Shown: positions 1 through 6,181 of the stretch, in pieces
How positions within the stretch are numbered: the stretch's first letter is position 1
Layout of the letters: every line of letters begins with the position of its first letter
From: a virus
Virus record (IMG/VR): IMGVR_UViG_3300050821_024072
Coordinates: 1-40,721 of that record
Length of the DNA stretch: 40,721 nt
Direction: 5' to 3' (one strand)
Notes under the pieces: model-generated
The model's input: the letters and a program-made list of their open reading frames with translations, nothing else
What the model was told of the DNA's origin: nothing
Database searches by the model: none
Program-made: the position numbers and the translations under genes

Positions 1-552
1 GTGCCATTCGATGGCCAAGCGTCGACGTTCCGCAGCAAGACAGTTGTATTCCTCGAGATGCTCGAGTTCTCGTTCGAAGGGGGCAAGCGATGGCTGCGCG
101 GCAGAATCACGAACCCAGATGGGCAATTCTGCCTCATGGGAGGCATATATTTCGTTCGGAAGCAGATCGGCCAATCTGACGACAACGCGGTCCATTACCT
201 CGCGAGCGCCATCCGAGGCCGATACGGGTTTCTTGGTGCGAGCTGCCCGTTGGGCTTCAAGGATGAAACCTTGATATCCGGCTTCAACGATATCCGGTCG
301 CATACGTTCTATAATATTCGGGCTATCATTCATCCGGCACGCGAGCTCGCGATGGTGGATGCATACGTTGAAGAGATGGAACGCGGATCACTCGTAAGCG
401 TCGGGCAGCACAAGCGGCGGCAGGTCGGGAGGCGAAGGGTGCGGAATGCTGCGGAGAGCACCGCAGCTGGTCGACAAGATCACTCCAAATCCAATGTCTA
501 TGCCGTAACTGCAGGCAGCCGTTTGGCTCCTACCACGCTCGCCGAGCACTAA
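1..552 (+). CDS. DUF6197-like protein, possibly partial at its 5' end
   Basis: A GTG opens the window and the frame runs 183 codons to TAA. Residues about 26-50 (EGGKRWLRG, then NPDGQFCLMGG) and about 93-115 (ISGFNDIRSHTF, then ARELA) match the layout of the gene at 38323-38781, which has EGGKNWTQN, PEGKGCLVGA, IEGFNDSHKF and AQQLA. I read both as members of the small DUF6197-like group, whose function is unknown. The last ~55 residues are basic, low in complexity and lie antisense to the membrane-protein gene at 388-642, so the tail may not be conserved. The true start could lie upstream of the window. Confidence 0.55.
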   Translation: MPFDGQASTFRSKTVVFLEMLEFSFEGGKRWLRGRITNPDGQFCLMGGIYFVRKQIGQSDDNAVHYLASAIRGRYGFLGASCPLGFKDETLISGFNDIRSHTFYNIRAIIHPARELAMVDAYVEEMERGSLVSVGQHKRRQVGRRRVRNAAESTAAGRQDHSKSNVYAVTAGSRLAPTTLAEH

Positions 553-642
553 TCCTGTGACTAACAACAGGAAGCTGACAACAGAGATCCTCCACCAAGT
601 CTGATGAACGGTCTGCCAACCGTTTAGTTTGATCTTCTTCAT
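388..642 (-). CDS. Small single-pass membrane protein
   Basis: 84 residues beginning MKKIKLNG, with one clear membrane segment at about residues 18-37 (ISVVSFLLLVTGLVLG) and a Pro-rich C terminus. The ATG overlaps the stop of the upstream gene as ATGA, and GAGGCCGAG just before it may serve as ribosome-binding site. It is the last gene of the leftward early block. A longer frame begins at 723 but would run through the neighbouring gene, so the internal start is preferred. I recognise no family. Its 3' third overlaps the opposite-strand gene at 1-552. Confidence 0.6.
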   Translation of the reverse strand: MKKIKLNGWQTVHQTWWRISVVSFLLLVTGLVLGERGRSQTAACSYGIDIGFGVILSTSCGALRSIPHPSPPDLPPLVLPDAYE

Positions 643-884
643 CTCGGCCTCGGCTTCGCGCCTTCGCGGCGCTGAGCGGGTTGCTCTGCGGGACGGTCGG
701 ATTGAGGCTCGATGGCGCGGCAAACCAGTCTGCCCGCTACGCTGACCTGATCGACAAGAACCAGATCGAATCCTTTTGCATCACCGTGCGGCCAAACTGC
801 TCCGACCGGATGCCATTGGGCCTGCGCGTCGTCGTTCTTCGGGTCTATAACTATGTATGCGCGATGTGACGGTGGCTTTGCCAT
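639..884 (-). CDS. Small phage protein of unknown function
   Basis: 81 residues beginning MAKPPSHRAYIV. A good ribosome-binding site (AGGAGA) lies 6-8 bases upstream, and the stop overlaps the next start (ATGA). The first ~60 residues look like a compact alpha/beta domain (AYIVIDPKND, FDLVLVDQV), and the tail is rich in Arg, Pro and Gln. It sits in the leftward early operon just downstream of the DnaA domain-IV-like gene. No family is recognised, and the call rests on operon position, start signals and protein-like composition. Confidence 0.65.
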   Translation of the reverse strand: MAKPPSHRAYIVIDPKNDDAQAQWHPVGAVWPHGDAKGFDLVLVDQVSVAGRLVCRAIEPQSDRPAEQPAQRREGAKPRPR

Positions 885-902
885 TTGTCTCTTCTCCTGT
901 TT

Positions 903-1196
903 CTAAGGTTGACTGGTTAATGCCTGCTTGATCCTCTTCACGCGCTCGCGCATGTCCGGTCGCTCGCTCAGCTCTTTCCCGCGACGCTCCAAATGAAGGA
1001 CAGTTGTGTGATCGCGGTACGCGAGCTCGCGCCCGATTTGCGTCTGCGATGCTTTGGTCATTCTGCGGCAGAGATAGACGGCAATCGCCCTCGGCTGGCT
1101 CACGACATGGCGGCGGCTGTGTCCGGTAATGTCTCCAGACGCAATTCGGAATTCTGCGGCGGTTGCGGAGATAATGCTGCGGATGGTGATAGGCAT
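903..1196 (-). CDS. Stand-alone DnaA domain-IV-like DNA-binding protein
   Basis: 97 residues. Residues ~35-75 match the C-terminal DNA-binding domain of the initiator DnaA: PRAIAVYLCRRMT, then the IGRELA helix and the signature RDHTTVLH that contacts DnaA boxes. The AAA+ ATPase and oligomerisation domains of DnaA are absent, and normal DnaA has about 450-500 residues. A lone domain IV could bind DnaA boxes to start phage replication, compete with host DnaA, or act as a regulator; which of these applies is inference. It lies downstream of the DUF1367 and SSB-like genes, so a replication role fits. Related stand-alone domains occur in alphaproteobacterial phages and genomes. Confidence 0.85.
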   Translation of the reverse strand: MPITIRSIISATAAEFRIASGDITGHSRRHVVSQPRAIAVYLCRRMTKASQTQIGRELAYRDHTTVLHLERRGKELSERPDMRERVKRIKQALTSQP

Positions 1197-1217
1197 GTCC
1201 CGGCTTCTTTCTGTGCC

Positions 1218-1652
1218 TTAACGGTTTCCGTCCAAGATTTCCTGAACCTGATATTCCAAGTCGTCGCTATTCACATTCGGCACGATTCTTGTCGTGATGA
1301 TCTCGACTACTCGATCATACCATTGCTCGAATTCAGTCTGCGACATGGCAGCAAAGCTGATCGATTTCGGGATCATGAATGGTATGCCGTCGATGGTTTT
1401 GCCTACATCAAACAATCCCGTCGCCACCTTCAACGCATTCAACAAGTCCTGCGTTGTCGCGTATTGTCTCTGATGTGGAAAAACGATGGATAGCAATGCG
1501 AACAGTTTTCGGTGGTGGCCGGGATTGCGCGACCTCCTGATAACTGCCGTCACGGTTTCCTTAAGCTTGATGCTTTCTAACGCCTCAAGGCTTACCGGAT
1601 CGGCCGCGGCCAGCTTTTGGCCTTCGCGAACAAGGAGCATGTCCAATGCCAT
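1218..1652 (-). CDS. DUF1367 family phage protein
   Basis: 144 residues. The pattern of an N-terminal ligand-like strand, then RSRNPGHHRKLFALLSIVF at ~40-58, is the hallmark of DUF1367, a phage family of unknown biochemical role usually found among recombination and replication genes. The ATG overlaps the stop of the SSB-like gene as TAATG, so the two are probably translationally coupled. The C-terminal part (about 100-144) is acidic and helical. Length agrees with the family as I know it. Family assignment is fairly firm; function is not known. Confidence 0.8.
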   Translation of the reverse strand: MALDMLLVREGQKLAAADPVSLEALESIKLKETVTAVIRRSRNPGHHRKLFALLSIVFPHQRQYATTQDLLNALKVATGLFDVGKTIDGIPFMIPKSISFAAMSQTEFEQWYDRVVEIITTRIVPNVNSDDLEYQVQEILDGNR

Positions 1653-2260
1653 TAGAAAGGCGCCTCTTCTTCCATTTCAGGCATTGGGTCATTCTGGCCT
1701 GTCTCGTTTCCTGTGATCTGTTTGTATTCTGGCGAAGCAGCAATCATGTTGCGCCAATAATCCGGCAGGCTTTCAAAGGTAGCCTTGTCGAAGGTTGACA
1801 AGCTGAACGCTAGTGGTTTGTTTATGAGCGGCGTCGATGATTGTCCGCTTGGCAAAGCCATAATGGCATTTACTTTTGTGTATGGTTTGCCCTGTTTGCT
1901 GGTAGCATCCGTCACCTGCAGGAAGCAGGATTTGCCAATCAGCTTCTCGATATCGAACGCACCGAATTCTGCCGGCGTAAACGGCTTTCCACGCCAAGCG
2001 TTGATATCCGTAACTAAGTTAGACTTCTCGCTGCTGGAGAACGTGTATTCCTTGCCGATAGTGAAAGGACGGCCATCTGCCATTAACGCATTCGGCAACT
2101 CCCAAACTATGCGGATTTTCCGGCTGACCTTGTGCTCGCCCTTGTCGTCGGTAAATGGGCTGATCTGGCTGCCGAGATCGACAATCTGGTAGCAGGTAGC
2201 AATGTGTGAACCGGATGGTGCTTTCTCAAATGTTTGCTGTTCAGGCATTATGATCGGCAT
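1652..2260 (-). CDS. SSB-like single-strand DNA-binding protein
   Basis: 202 residues. Residues ~15-140 are predicted to be beta-rich, with an internal run IGKSCFLQVTDATSKQGKPY typical of phage OB-fold-type proteins, and the protein ends MEEEAPF. That acidic, Pro-Phe-terminated tail resembles the DDDIPF tip by which SSB proteins recruit repair and replication partners. I therefore propose a phage SSB replacement, although the N-terminal part does not match classical SSB closely. The first ATG is chosen because AGGAGA stands 7 bases upstream; a second Met four residues on is possible. It is coupled to the following DUF1367 gene. Confidence 0.65.
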   Translation of the reverse strand: MPIIMPEQQTFEKAPSGSHIATCYQIVDLGSQISPFTDDKGEHKVSRKIRIVWELPNALMADGRPFTIGKEYTFSSSEKSNLVTDINAWRGKPFTPAEFGAFDIEKLIGKSCFLQVTDATSKQGKPYTKVNAIMALPSGQSSTPLINKPLAFSLSTFDKATFESLPDYWRNMIAASPEYKQITGNETGQNDPMPEMEEEAPF

Positions 2261-2456
2261 CGTTTCTCCTAGCTGGGGGTTGATCGGATTCTCTGAAGGT
2301 AAGTTCTGCGTTGATCGAGCTGTAAATCTGTCTCAGTTCTTCGGTCGTGAAGTCCGTCATGCATTGCGGCGTATCGAAATACCTCACCAAGTCTGCCGGA
2401 TGCATTTCAACCAACCCGCTTGCACGGCGAGGGCCTCGGATATGCAAGTCGGCCAT
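2241..2456 (-). CDS. Small protein of unknown function
   Basis: 71 residues beginning MADLHIRGPRRASG. The start overlaps the stop of the upstream membrane-protein gene by one base (TAATG), and the end overlaps the SSB-like gene by 20 bases, which is typical of a compressed early operon. Residues ~37-56 (DFTTEELRQIYSSINAELTF) form an amphipathic helix and the C terminus is polar. No domain is recognised. No strong ribosome-binding site is visible, so translation is probably coupled to the upstream gene. Confidence 0.6.
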   Translation of the reverse strand: MADLHIRGPRRASGLVEMHPADLVRYFDTPQCMTDFTTEELRQIYSSINAELTFRESDQPPARRNDADHNA

Positions 2457-2707
2457 TACTGCACCGTTTTCGGTTTCCGCAGCGGCATCGGCATCATGTT
2501 CTCAGCAACGGTCGGCGGCAGGACGGCAGATCCTTCAACGGACGCAACATGCGTTCCCAAGGGGATCACTGCTTCGTAGTAACCCGACACGTGGCCTGTA
2601 GCCACGGACGTCACGACAAGCAGAAGGCTCAGGAAAGCAATCGTGTGGTAGGCGCGCTTTGCACCTCTCCATGCGGCGCTATATGCATTAATGCACTGTG
2701 ACAGCAT
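2456..2707 (-). CDS. Small membrane protein
   Basis: 83 residues beginning MLSQCINAYS. A strong ribosome-binding site (AGGAGG) seven bases upstream selects this ATG over one 15 codons earlier. A membrane helix covers ~20-38 (TIAFLSLLLVVTSVATGHV), followed by a polar domain ending KPKTVQ that would be periplasmic if the N terminus is inside. Its first 20 bases overlap the 3' end of the preceding small gene. No family is recognised, and a link to superinfection exclusion or lysis is only a guess. Confidence 0.65.
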   Translation of the reverse strand: MLSQCINAYSAAWRGAKRAYHTIAFLSLLLVVTSVATGHVSGYYEAVIPLGTHVASVEGSAVLPPTVAENMMPMPLRKPKTVQ

Positions 2708-2931
2708 GCAAAGCCTCCTGCGGGATTGGGTTGACCGGATAAAGAACTGCAATCGGGAACGACACGGTGGTTTTCAGCGGATCGCATTCGAAGTAGACCC
2801 GCGCATGCCACTCGCCGTTGTTCTGCTGCCAGAAGCTGGTGATCGTCATGAGAGCTGGTGATCGTCATGAGAGCTGGTGATCCGGGGAGGGTGACGAGCA
2901 TATTGATCCGGTAGTTCTTTAGATCGGTCAC
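2688..2931 (-). pseudogene. Small early gene split by a 19-bp tandem duplication
   Basis: Translation from GTG at 2931, which overlaps the upstream stop as GTGA, gives VTDLKNYRIN...PALMTITS. It then enters a 19-bp tandem repeat and shifts into a nonsense-like frame that runs on to 2629. Removing one 19-bp copy joins it in frame to SFWQQNNGEWHARVYFECDP... ending ALHAVTVH at 2688, a coherent 74-residue protein. As it stands, the downstream half could be made separately from an ATG inside the second copy (2849), giving 53 residues, but no good ribosome-binding site precedes it. Both halves look coding by composition. Function unknown. Confidence 0.55.
2834..2882. repeat. 19-bp tandem repeat, 2.6 copies
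   Basis: The unit AGCTGGTGATCGTCATGAG is present twice without a mismatch (2834-2852, 2853-2871) and is followed by its first 11 bases (2872-2882). Because 19 is not a multiple of three, each copy shifts the frame of the leftward gene containing it. It could be a recent slippage mutation or a reversible switch. Confidence 0.95.
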
Positions 2932-3008
2932 GACAGCACCTTCATCGCGATCACGGCGAGTGCGAAGATGACGAAGACTTGGGCGATGAGCTGGGGAGTG
3001 ATGGTCAT
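2928..3008 (-). CDS. 26-residue membrane miniprotein
   Basis: A complete short frame, MTITPQLIAQVFVIFALAVI followed by AMKVLS and TGA. Nearly the whole peptide is one hydrophobic helix (about residues 6-24). It is the first gene downstream of the leftward promoter at 3051-3079. GAGG lies six bases before the ATG, and its stop overlaps the GTG of the next gene. Such single-helix peptides are common at the head of phage early operons, where they may modulate a host membrane protein. That role is inference. Confidence 0.5.
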   Translation of the reverse strand: MTITPQLIAQVFVIFALAVIAMKVLS

Positions 3009-3050
3009 GCAGCCTCAGAATGGGAGTAGAAGTGTGTATTGCCGAAGTTG

Positions 3051-3079
3051 TATATACATAGATTGTAGGACGGTTGCAA
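3051..3079 (-). promoter_or_regulatory. Leftward early promoter candidate
   Basis: On the minus strand, TTGCAA (3079-3074) and TATATA (3056-3051) are separated by 17 bp and match sigma-70 consensus at four of six positions each. Transcription would begin near 3043, giving a leader of about 35 bases before the ATG at 3008. The surrounding DNA is AT-rich compared with the flanking genes. Confidence 0.45.
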
Positions 3080-3106
3080 CAACTATTTTGAGACCATATT
3101 ATCCTA

Positions 3107-3135
3107 TTGAAACTGTAGCACAAATCCTATAGTAT
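3107..3135 (+). promoter_or_regulatory. Rightward early promoter candidate
   Basis: TTGAAA (3107-3112), a 17-bp spacer and TAGTAT (3130-3135). The predicted start of transcription, near 3142, almost coincides with the ATG at 3144, so the regulator mRNA would be leaderless or nearly so. This agrees with the absence of a good ribosome-binding site there. The -10 box lies inside the palindrome at 3126-3138. Confidence 0.5.
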
Positions 3136-3138
3136 AGG
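3126..3138. promoter_or_regulatory. Palindromic operator candidate over the rightward -10 box
   Basis: CCTATA-G-TATAGG is a perfect inverted repeat with a one-base centre. It overlaps the -10 box of the rightward promoter and ends six bases before the small regulator's ATG. This is the expected position for an autoregulatory site bound by a small Cro-like protein as a dimer. Binding itself is inferred. Confidence 0.5.
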
Positions 3139-3143
3139 CAAAC

Positions 3144-3338
3144 ATGGCTACAGAATACGCATCTTTCCGCGCAAAGATTGAAGCTTTCCTAGAACGAACA
3201 GGCATGGCCGAATCACGTTTCGGGCGCGATGTCATGCGCGACAGCAAGTTCTATTATTCTCTCAGAAAACACAAACGCTCGCCGACGCTCCGCACCGTTC
3301 AACGCGTAGAAAAGTTCATCGACAATTACGATGGATGA
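3144..3338 (+). CDS. Small Cro-like HTH regulator
   Basis: 64 residues. The helix-turn-helix-like run GMAESRFGRDVMRDSKFYYS followed by LRKHKRSPTLRTVQRVEKFI resembles short phage regulators in which an FGR...LR...SPTLRTV pattern marks the DNA-binding helices. It is the first rightward gene, directly after a palindromic operator, and faces a leftward early operon; that layout suggests a lysis-lysogeny or early-timing switch. The weak AGGCAAAC leader implies leaderless or low-level translation. Its stop overlaps the next gene by ATGA. Assignment is by pattern; the precise family is not certain. Confidence 0.65.
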   Translation: MATEYASFRAKIEAFLERTGMAESRFGRDVMRDSKFYYSLRKHKRSPTLRTVQRVEKFIDNYDG

Positions 3339-3856
3339 TATTCTCTGACATTCTAATTCTGCTCGCCTTCCTCATGTCTCTCCTTCCACCGCGCGCCTGT
3401 CCCAAACAGGGAAAGAAAACGAAGAAGCCCCGCAAGCCAATCCAACGCAAAGCAAGGTTCAGGATTTATGAGCATCCAGGCAAGGCCTACAAACTCGAAC
3501 CGACCGAAAACATCCGCCGCAAAGCCGAAGAGTGCCGCGCTCGCCAGATTGCAGCAGCAAATCCGGCAGAACTCCGCTTCGCCGGCATCCTCAACCAGCT
3601 CGGAATTCCCTTCGAATATCAGGTCATCTTTCACCGCACGGGCAGTTTCATTTGCGTTGACTTCGTTGTGCGAGCTCATCGAGTGGCATTTGAAGTGGAC
3701 GGTAAGGCCGCTCATGCATCGCAGAAGGGTTATGACATTGGGCGGGATAAATGGCTCGCGTCGCAGGGCTTCAACACCATTCGCATCGATGCCGCGGCCG
3801 TCTTCCGGCGCCGAACCGACACTGCGCTACTGGTGAAGCGGGAACTGGGTCTATGA
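3335..3856 (+). CDS. DUF559 (PD-(D/E)XK-like) nuclease-fold protein
   Basis: 173 residues. The C-terminal half has the DUF559/Vsr-like layout: a helix with ELRFAGILNQLG, then IPFEYQVIF, then ICVDFVV with the catalytic-type Asp, VAFEVDGKAAH with the E-x-D/K-like element, then DKWLASQGFNTIRID. The family shares the restriction-endonuclease fold. The N terminus holds a hydrophobic stretch (~3-18) and a long Lys/Arg-rich linker (~22-45), so an internal start at Met14 (MSLLPPR) is also possible. Translation is coupled by ATGA to the regulator. A role in DNA processing or host-DNA attack is inference. Confidence 0.75.
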   Translation: MIFSDILILLAFLMSLLPPRACPKQGKKTKKPRKPIQRKARFRIYEHPGKAYKLEPTENIRRKAEECRARQIAAANPAELRFAGILNQLGIPFEYQVIFHRTGSFICVDFVVRAHRVAFEVDGKAAHASQKGYDIGRDKWLASQGFNTIRIDAAAVFRRRTDTALLVKRELGL

Positions 3857-4223
3857 CGCTGCGAGCTGTTAAACCAACCCCCTGACCTGCATCACGCCGA
3901 AACCAATCCCTTCTAAACGCCCGCGCTTTGTCTGGGCCCATCCAGTTCATCTGCTGATCGAAGCAGAATACTCTTGCAAGTGCGGGACAACTCGCCTTAC
4001 GCAACCACGGGGCACCCCGAAATCATGCAAAGAGGACACGACCGCGATGATAGCTGTTGGCTGCTTTATCCCCTTCGTGCTGCTGATTATTGGCGCAGCG
4101 TTGGGAAGCTACCTCGGCGGCGTGCACGGCGGCTATTGGGGAGCCAGTGTCGGGTTCGGCGCGGGCGTCCTGGCCTCCGCGGTCGGAATGATGGCAATCT
4201 ATCGCGTGCGGGGAGAAGGTTAA
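3853..4223 (+). pseudogene. Third gene of the regulator operon, apparently frameshifted at a C5 run; two-helix membrane protein
   Basis: ATG at 3853 overlaps the DUF559 stop (ATGA) but meets TGA after ten codons (MTLRAVKPTP), next to a run of five C at 3878-3882. In the -1 frame the text continues without interruption to 4223: LTCITPKPIPSKRPRFVWAH..., a Cys cluster (SCKCGTT...KSC), then two membrane helices. Adding one C would give a single 123-residue protein. As it stands, only the membrane part is clearly expressible: 58 residues from ATG at 4047 with GAGGA 12 bases upstream (FIPFVLLIIGAALGSYLGG, then GASVGFGAGVLASAVGMMA). It could be a sequencing indel, a decayed gene or a frameshift product. 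Its end overlaps the convergent MucR-like gene by three bases. Confidence 0.5.
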
Positions 4224-4642
4224 AGAGCCTTCCGCCTTCCTTTCCTTTTGGCGCCATCAGCCGATTGCTTCCCCAGCCCAGCCTTCCTCGCCAATCGGGA
4301 TCGCACCTTGGTATAATCTGGCGCCACGATCGGATATTCGCGCGGCAGATCCCACTTCCGGCGGTATTCACCAGGTGTGAGTTTGTGATCGGTCGCCAGG
4401 TGCCGCTTCAACATCGAGAAGTGCTTTCCGCACTCGAGGCACACTAGGTGATCAGGCTTTACCGACTGGCGGATGGGGACAGCCGGCTCGGGTTTCGGGG
4501 GCTCAATCGGTTGCCCAGCAGTGGCCAAGGCTTGGTGAACATCGACGATCAGTTTTGGTAGATCAGCCGAATGCACCGCATTTCGCGAAACATGCGCCGA
4601 TACAATCTGAGCTGCGAACTCTAGCACGCCATTCTCAGCCAT
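4220..4642 (-). CDS. MucR/Ros-family zinc-finger transcriptional regulator
   Basis: 140 residues. The Ros/MucR zinc finger is complete: C-x2-C-x9-H-x4-H in CLECGKHFSMLKRHLATDH (about residues 68-86), followed by LTPGEYRRKWDLPREYPIVA and a basic tail (KRKGRRK) that contacts the minor groove in this family. MucR/Ros proteins are alphaproteobacterial regulators of virulence, exopolysaccharide and motility genes and silence AT-rich DNA. Phage- or plasmid-borne copies are known. It is a single leftward gene convergent with the early operon. Host control by the phage, or silencing of phage cargo, is inference. Confidence 0.93.
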   Translation of the reverse strand: MAENGVLEFAAQIVSAHVSRNAVHSADLPKLIVDVHQALATAGQPIEPPKPEPAVPIRQSVKPDHLVCLECGKHFSMLKRHLATDHKLTPGEYRRKWDLPREYPIVAPDYTKVRSRLARKAGLGKQSADGAKRKGRRKAL

Positions 4643-4794
4643 TTATCATGGTCCTACCAATTGGATACGGATGGAACTACTAAAGCGATCCAGCCTTGTC
4701 TACTGACCAGTATGCAAAAAGGTCGTGATAGTAGCATTGCGCCCAACGCAATCGTGGACGCCTGCAATACTGGTTTCAGTATCCGATAATCACC

Positions 4795-4814
4795 GGGCCG
4801 CAGGGTAGCGGCCC
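4795..4814 (-). terminator. Hairpin downstream of the gene at 4827-5246
   Basis: A perfect 7-bp stem GGGCCGC / GCGGCCC with a six-base loop lies 13 bases after the stop of the leftward gene. No U tract follows, so it is a weak intrinsic terminator at best and may instead protect the 3' end of the mRNA. Confidence 0.4.
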
Positions 4815-4826
4815 AATGATTCGACA

Positions 4827-5246
4827 TCAGCCGACTTCGTAGCCACCGCTCCATGCCATTTGTGATTCAGTGGGTGAGGTCATTTGCGCCTTAAATGTGC
4901 CTCGCCCCTTCAGGTTCGCGAGTGTTCCCGTGCCGCCGGCGAATCGCCATTCGCCCTCAACAATCATTGCAGCGTCTTGGCCGGTTGAGACTTTGGCGTC
5001 GAACGTCCCGAAGCTCGTATCCCCATTCATGTGCAAGTTATGGAAATGGCCGCGCTGTTCGCCTTTTCCGTCCACAACGTCGGTGGTGCCGACGTACGTC
5101 ATCTTGGCGCCGTTCCACCGGTGATCGGATGTCTTGTGTAGGCCCAGCATGACCGCCAGCCCCATTTGATGATCTCTGGCGCCTGGGACGCTGGTTATGG
5201 TCTGCGACTGCAGTTTGGACGAGCATGTGCCTGAGAAGTCTGTCAT
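4827..5246 (-). CDS. Unknown cytosolic protein, beta-barrel-like
   Basis: 139 residues beginning MTDFSGTC. The sequence is beta-rich and ends with EWRFAGGTGTLANLKGRGTF, a GGTG-x-x-A-x-x-x-G-x-G-T pattern seen in small barrel proteins of the allene-oxide-cyclase-like/DUF3224-like type. This likeness is weak and the function unknown. There is no signal peptide. A purine-rich ribosome-binding site (CAGGGGGAA) precedes the ATG. With the divergent gene at 5431 it forms a pair that does not look phage-structural and may be cargo from the host. Confidence 0.6.
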   Translation of the reverse strand: MTDFSGTCSSKLQSQTITSVPGARDHQMGLAVMLGLHKTSDHRWNGAKMTYVGTTDVVDGKGEQRGHFHNLHMNGDTSFGTFDAKVSTGQDAAMIVEGEWRFAGGTGTLANLKGRGTFKAQMTSPTESQMAWSGGYEVG

Positions 5247-5430
5247 TGCGTTCCCCCTGTCAATCTTACTTGTTTCGGACGCAGTCGACCTCGCCAGCCG
5301 TCAGCTGGCGCGCAACTTTGCACTCGGTTATTCGGCCGCGTCAACTGCTATTGACTTCCACGGGACCTCGTGAAGTAGATCACGCGCCCGCACTCCGGGC
5401 AAAATAAGGGAATGCAACAGGAGGAACACG

Positions 5431-6042
5431 GTGGCATACGCTGTAGCGCGTATTTATTCTGGTTCCACGGCAACAGAACAATTGGCAGAAATAGCATTGA
5501 AGGAGCTCGCGCCAAAGTTGGCCGCGAGAGGGGGTTTGGTCCGGTATTCAACCTTCGTCTTCTCTGACGGACGTATTGGGTCTTTCTCCGTCTACGAGAG
5601 CCAGGACGCTGCGAAAGGCACTTCACACATCGCCGCGGAACTCGTGGGGGGTCACAACGCGTTCAAGGGCATCAAATTGGATGAGACGATGGAGGGCGAG
5701 GTCATTTATGCGGCCGAAGGAACCGCAAAGTCGACAGGTAGAATGCATGGCGTTGGTCGTATCTATGAGACAAAGGCTTCAACCAGTGACATAAAGGGCG
5801 CCTTCGAAAACGAAGGGCCTGCAGCCCTCAGCACATTTGTCGGTCTCGTGCGCTACGCGGTCGTAAAGATGATCGATGGCCGAGTAGGAACGTTTGGCTC
5901 TTTCGATACGCCCGATAATGCAAAAAAATCCTCCGAAGGAGCACGGAAAGTCCGCTCGACAAGCGCTTCACAGATCGGCCGCTGCCTTCCTTCAGATCCG
6001 CAAATAATGGAAGGAACTATCGTCGGGGTTTATCAGGCCTGA
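5431..6042 (+). CDS. Protein with two tandem ABM-like repeats
   Basis: 203 residues, starting at GTG because AGGAGGA stands seven bases upstream and no closer ATG fits. Two related halves are visible: VARIYSGSTATEQLAEI with VRYSTFVFSDGRIGSFSVYE, and VGRIYETKASTSDIKGAF with VRYAVVKMIDGRVGTFGSFD. Each has the size and strand-helix pattern of a dimeric alpha-beta barrel (antibiotic-biosynthesis-monooxygenase-like) unit, and each ends with a helix and MEG-x-I/V. Whether it is enzymatic cannot be told. It is divergent from 4827-5246 and looks like host-derived cargo. Confidence 0.65.
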   Translation: MAYAVARIYSGSTATEQLAEIALKELAPKLAARGGLVRYSTFVFSDGRIGSFSVYESQDAAKGTSHIAAELVGGHNAFKGIKLDETMEGEVIYAAEGTAKSTGRMHGVGRIYETKASTSDIKGAFENEGPAALSTFVGLVRYAVVKMIDGRVGTFGSFDTPDNAKKSSEGARKVRSTSASQIGRCLPSDPQIMEGTIVGVYQA

Positions 6043-6131
6043 GAAGGGTGTCCTTGCCGGCATCATTAGCACAGGGCCGTTGGTGATGCCGCCTCGGTGC
6101 AGACCTGCCCGAGTGCGGCCGGACAATTAGC

Positions 6132-6160
6132 TTGTACGGCATGATCTCGTTTGGTAGTAT
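6132..6160 (+). promoter_or_regulatory. Promoter candidate for the second early operon
   Basis: TTGTAC (6132-6137), 17-bp spacer, TAGTAT (6155-6160). The -10 box is identical to that of the rightward promoter at 3107-3135, which supports a shared sigma factor. Transcription would begin near 6167, leaving a leader of about 100 bases before the TTG at 6268. Confidence 0.45.
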
Positions 6161-6163
6161 ACA

Positions 6164-6181
6164 CGCTCCAGTCTAGGAGCG
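6164..6181 (+). other. Hairpin at the start of the DUF1376 operon leader
   Basis: CGCTCC-AGTCTA-GGAGCG forms a six-base-pair stem with a six-base loop at the predicted 5' end of the transcript. It could stabilise the mRNA or be part of an operator. No riboswitch family is recognised. Confidence 0.35.

Noticed and set aside
2629-3123. Long leftward frame of 164 codons
   Set aside because: It joins three different real pieces by chance: sequence out of frame with the 26-residue miniprotein, the first part of the duplicated gene, and the nonsense frame after the 19-bp repeat.
3771-4004. Leftward frame antisense to the DUF559 gene
   Set aside because: No start signal, composition like an antisense shadow, and it lies across a well-supported gene end.
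4654-4854. Leftward frame of 66 codons after the barrel-like protein
   Set aside because: It spans the hairpin at 4795-4814, lacks a ribosome-binding site and overlaps the real gene end in another frame.
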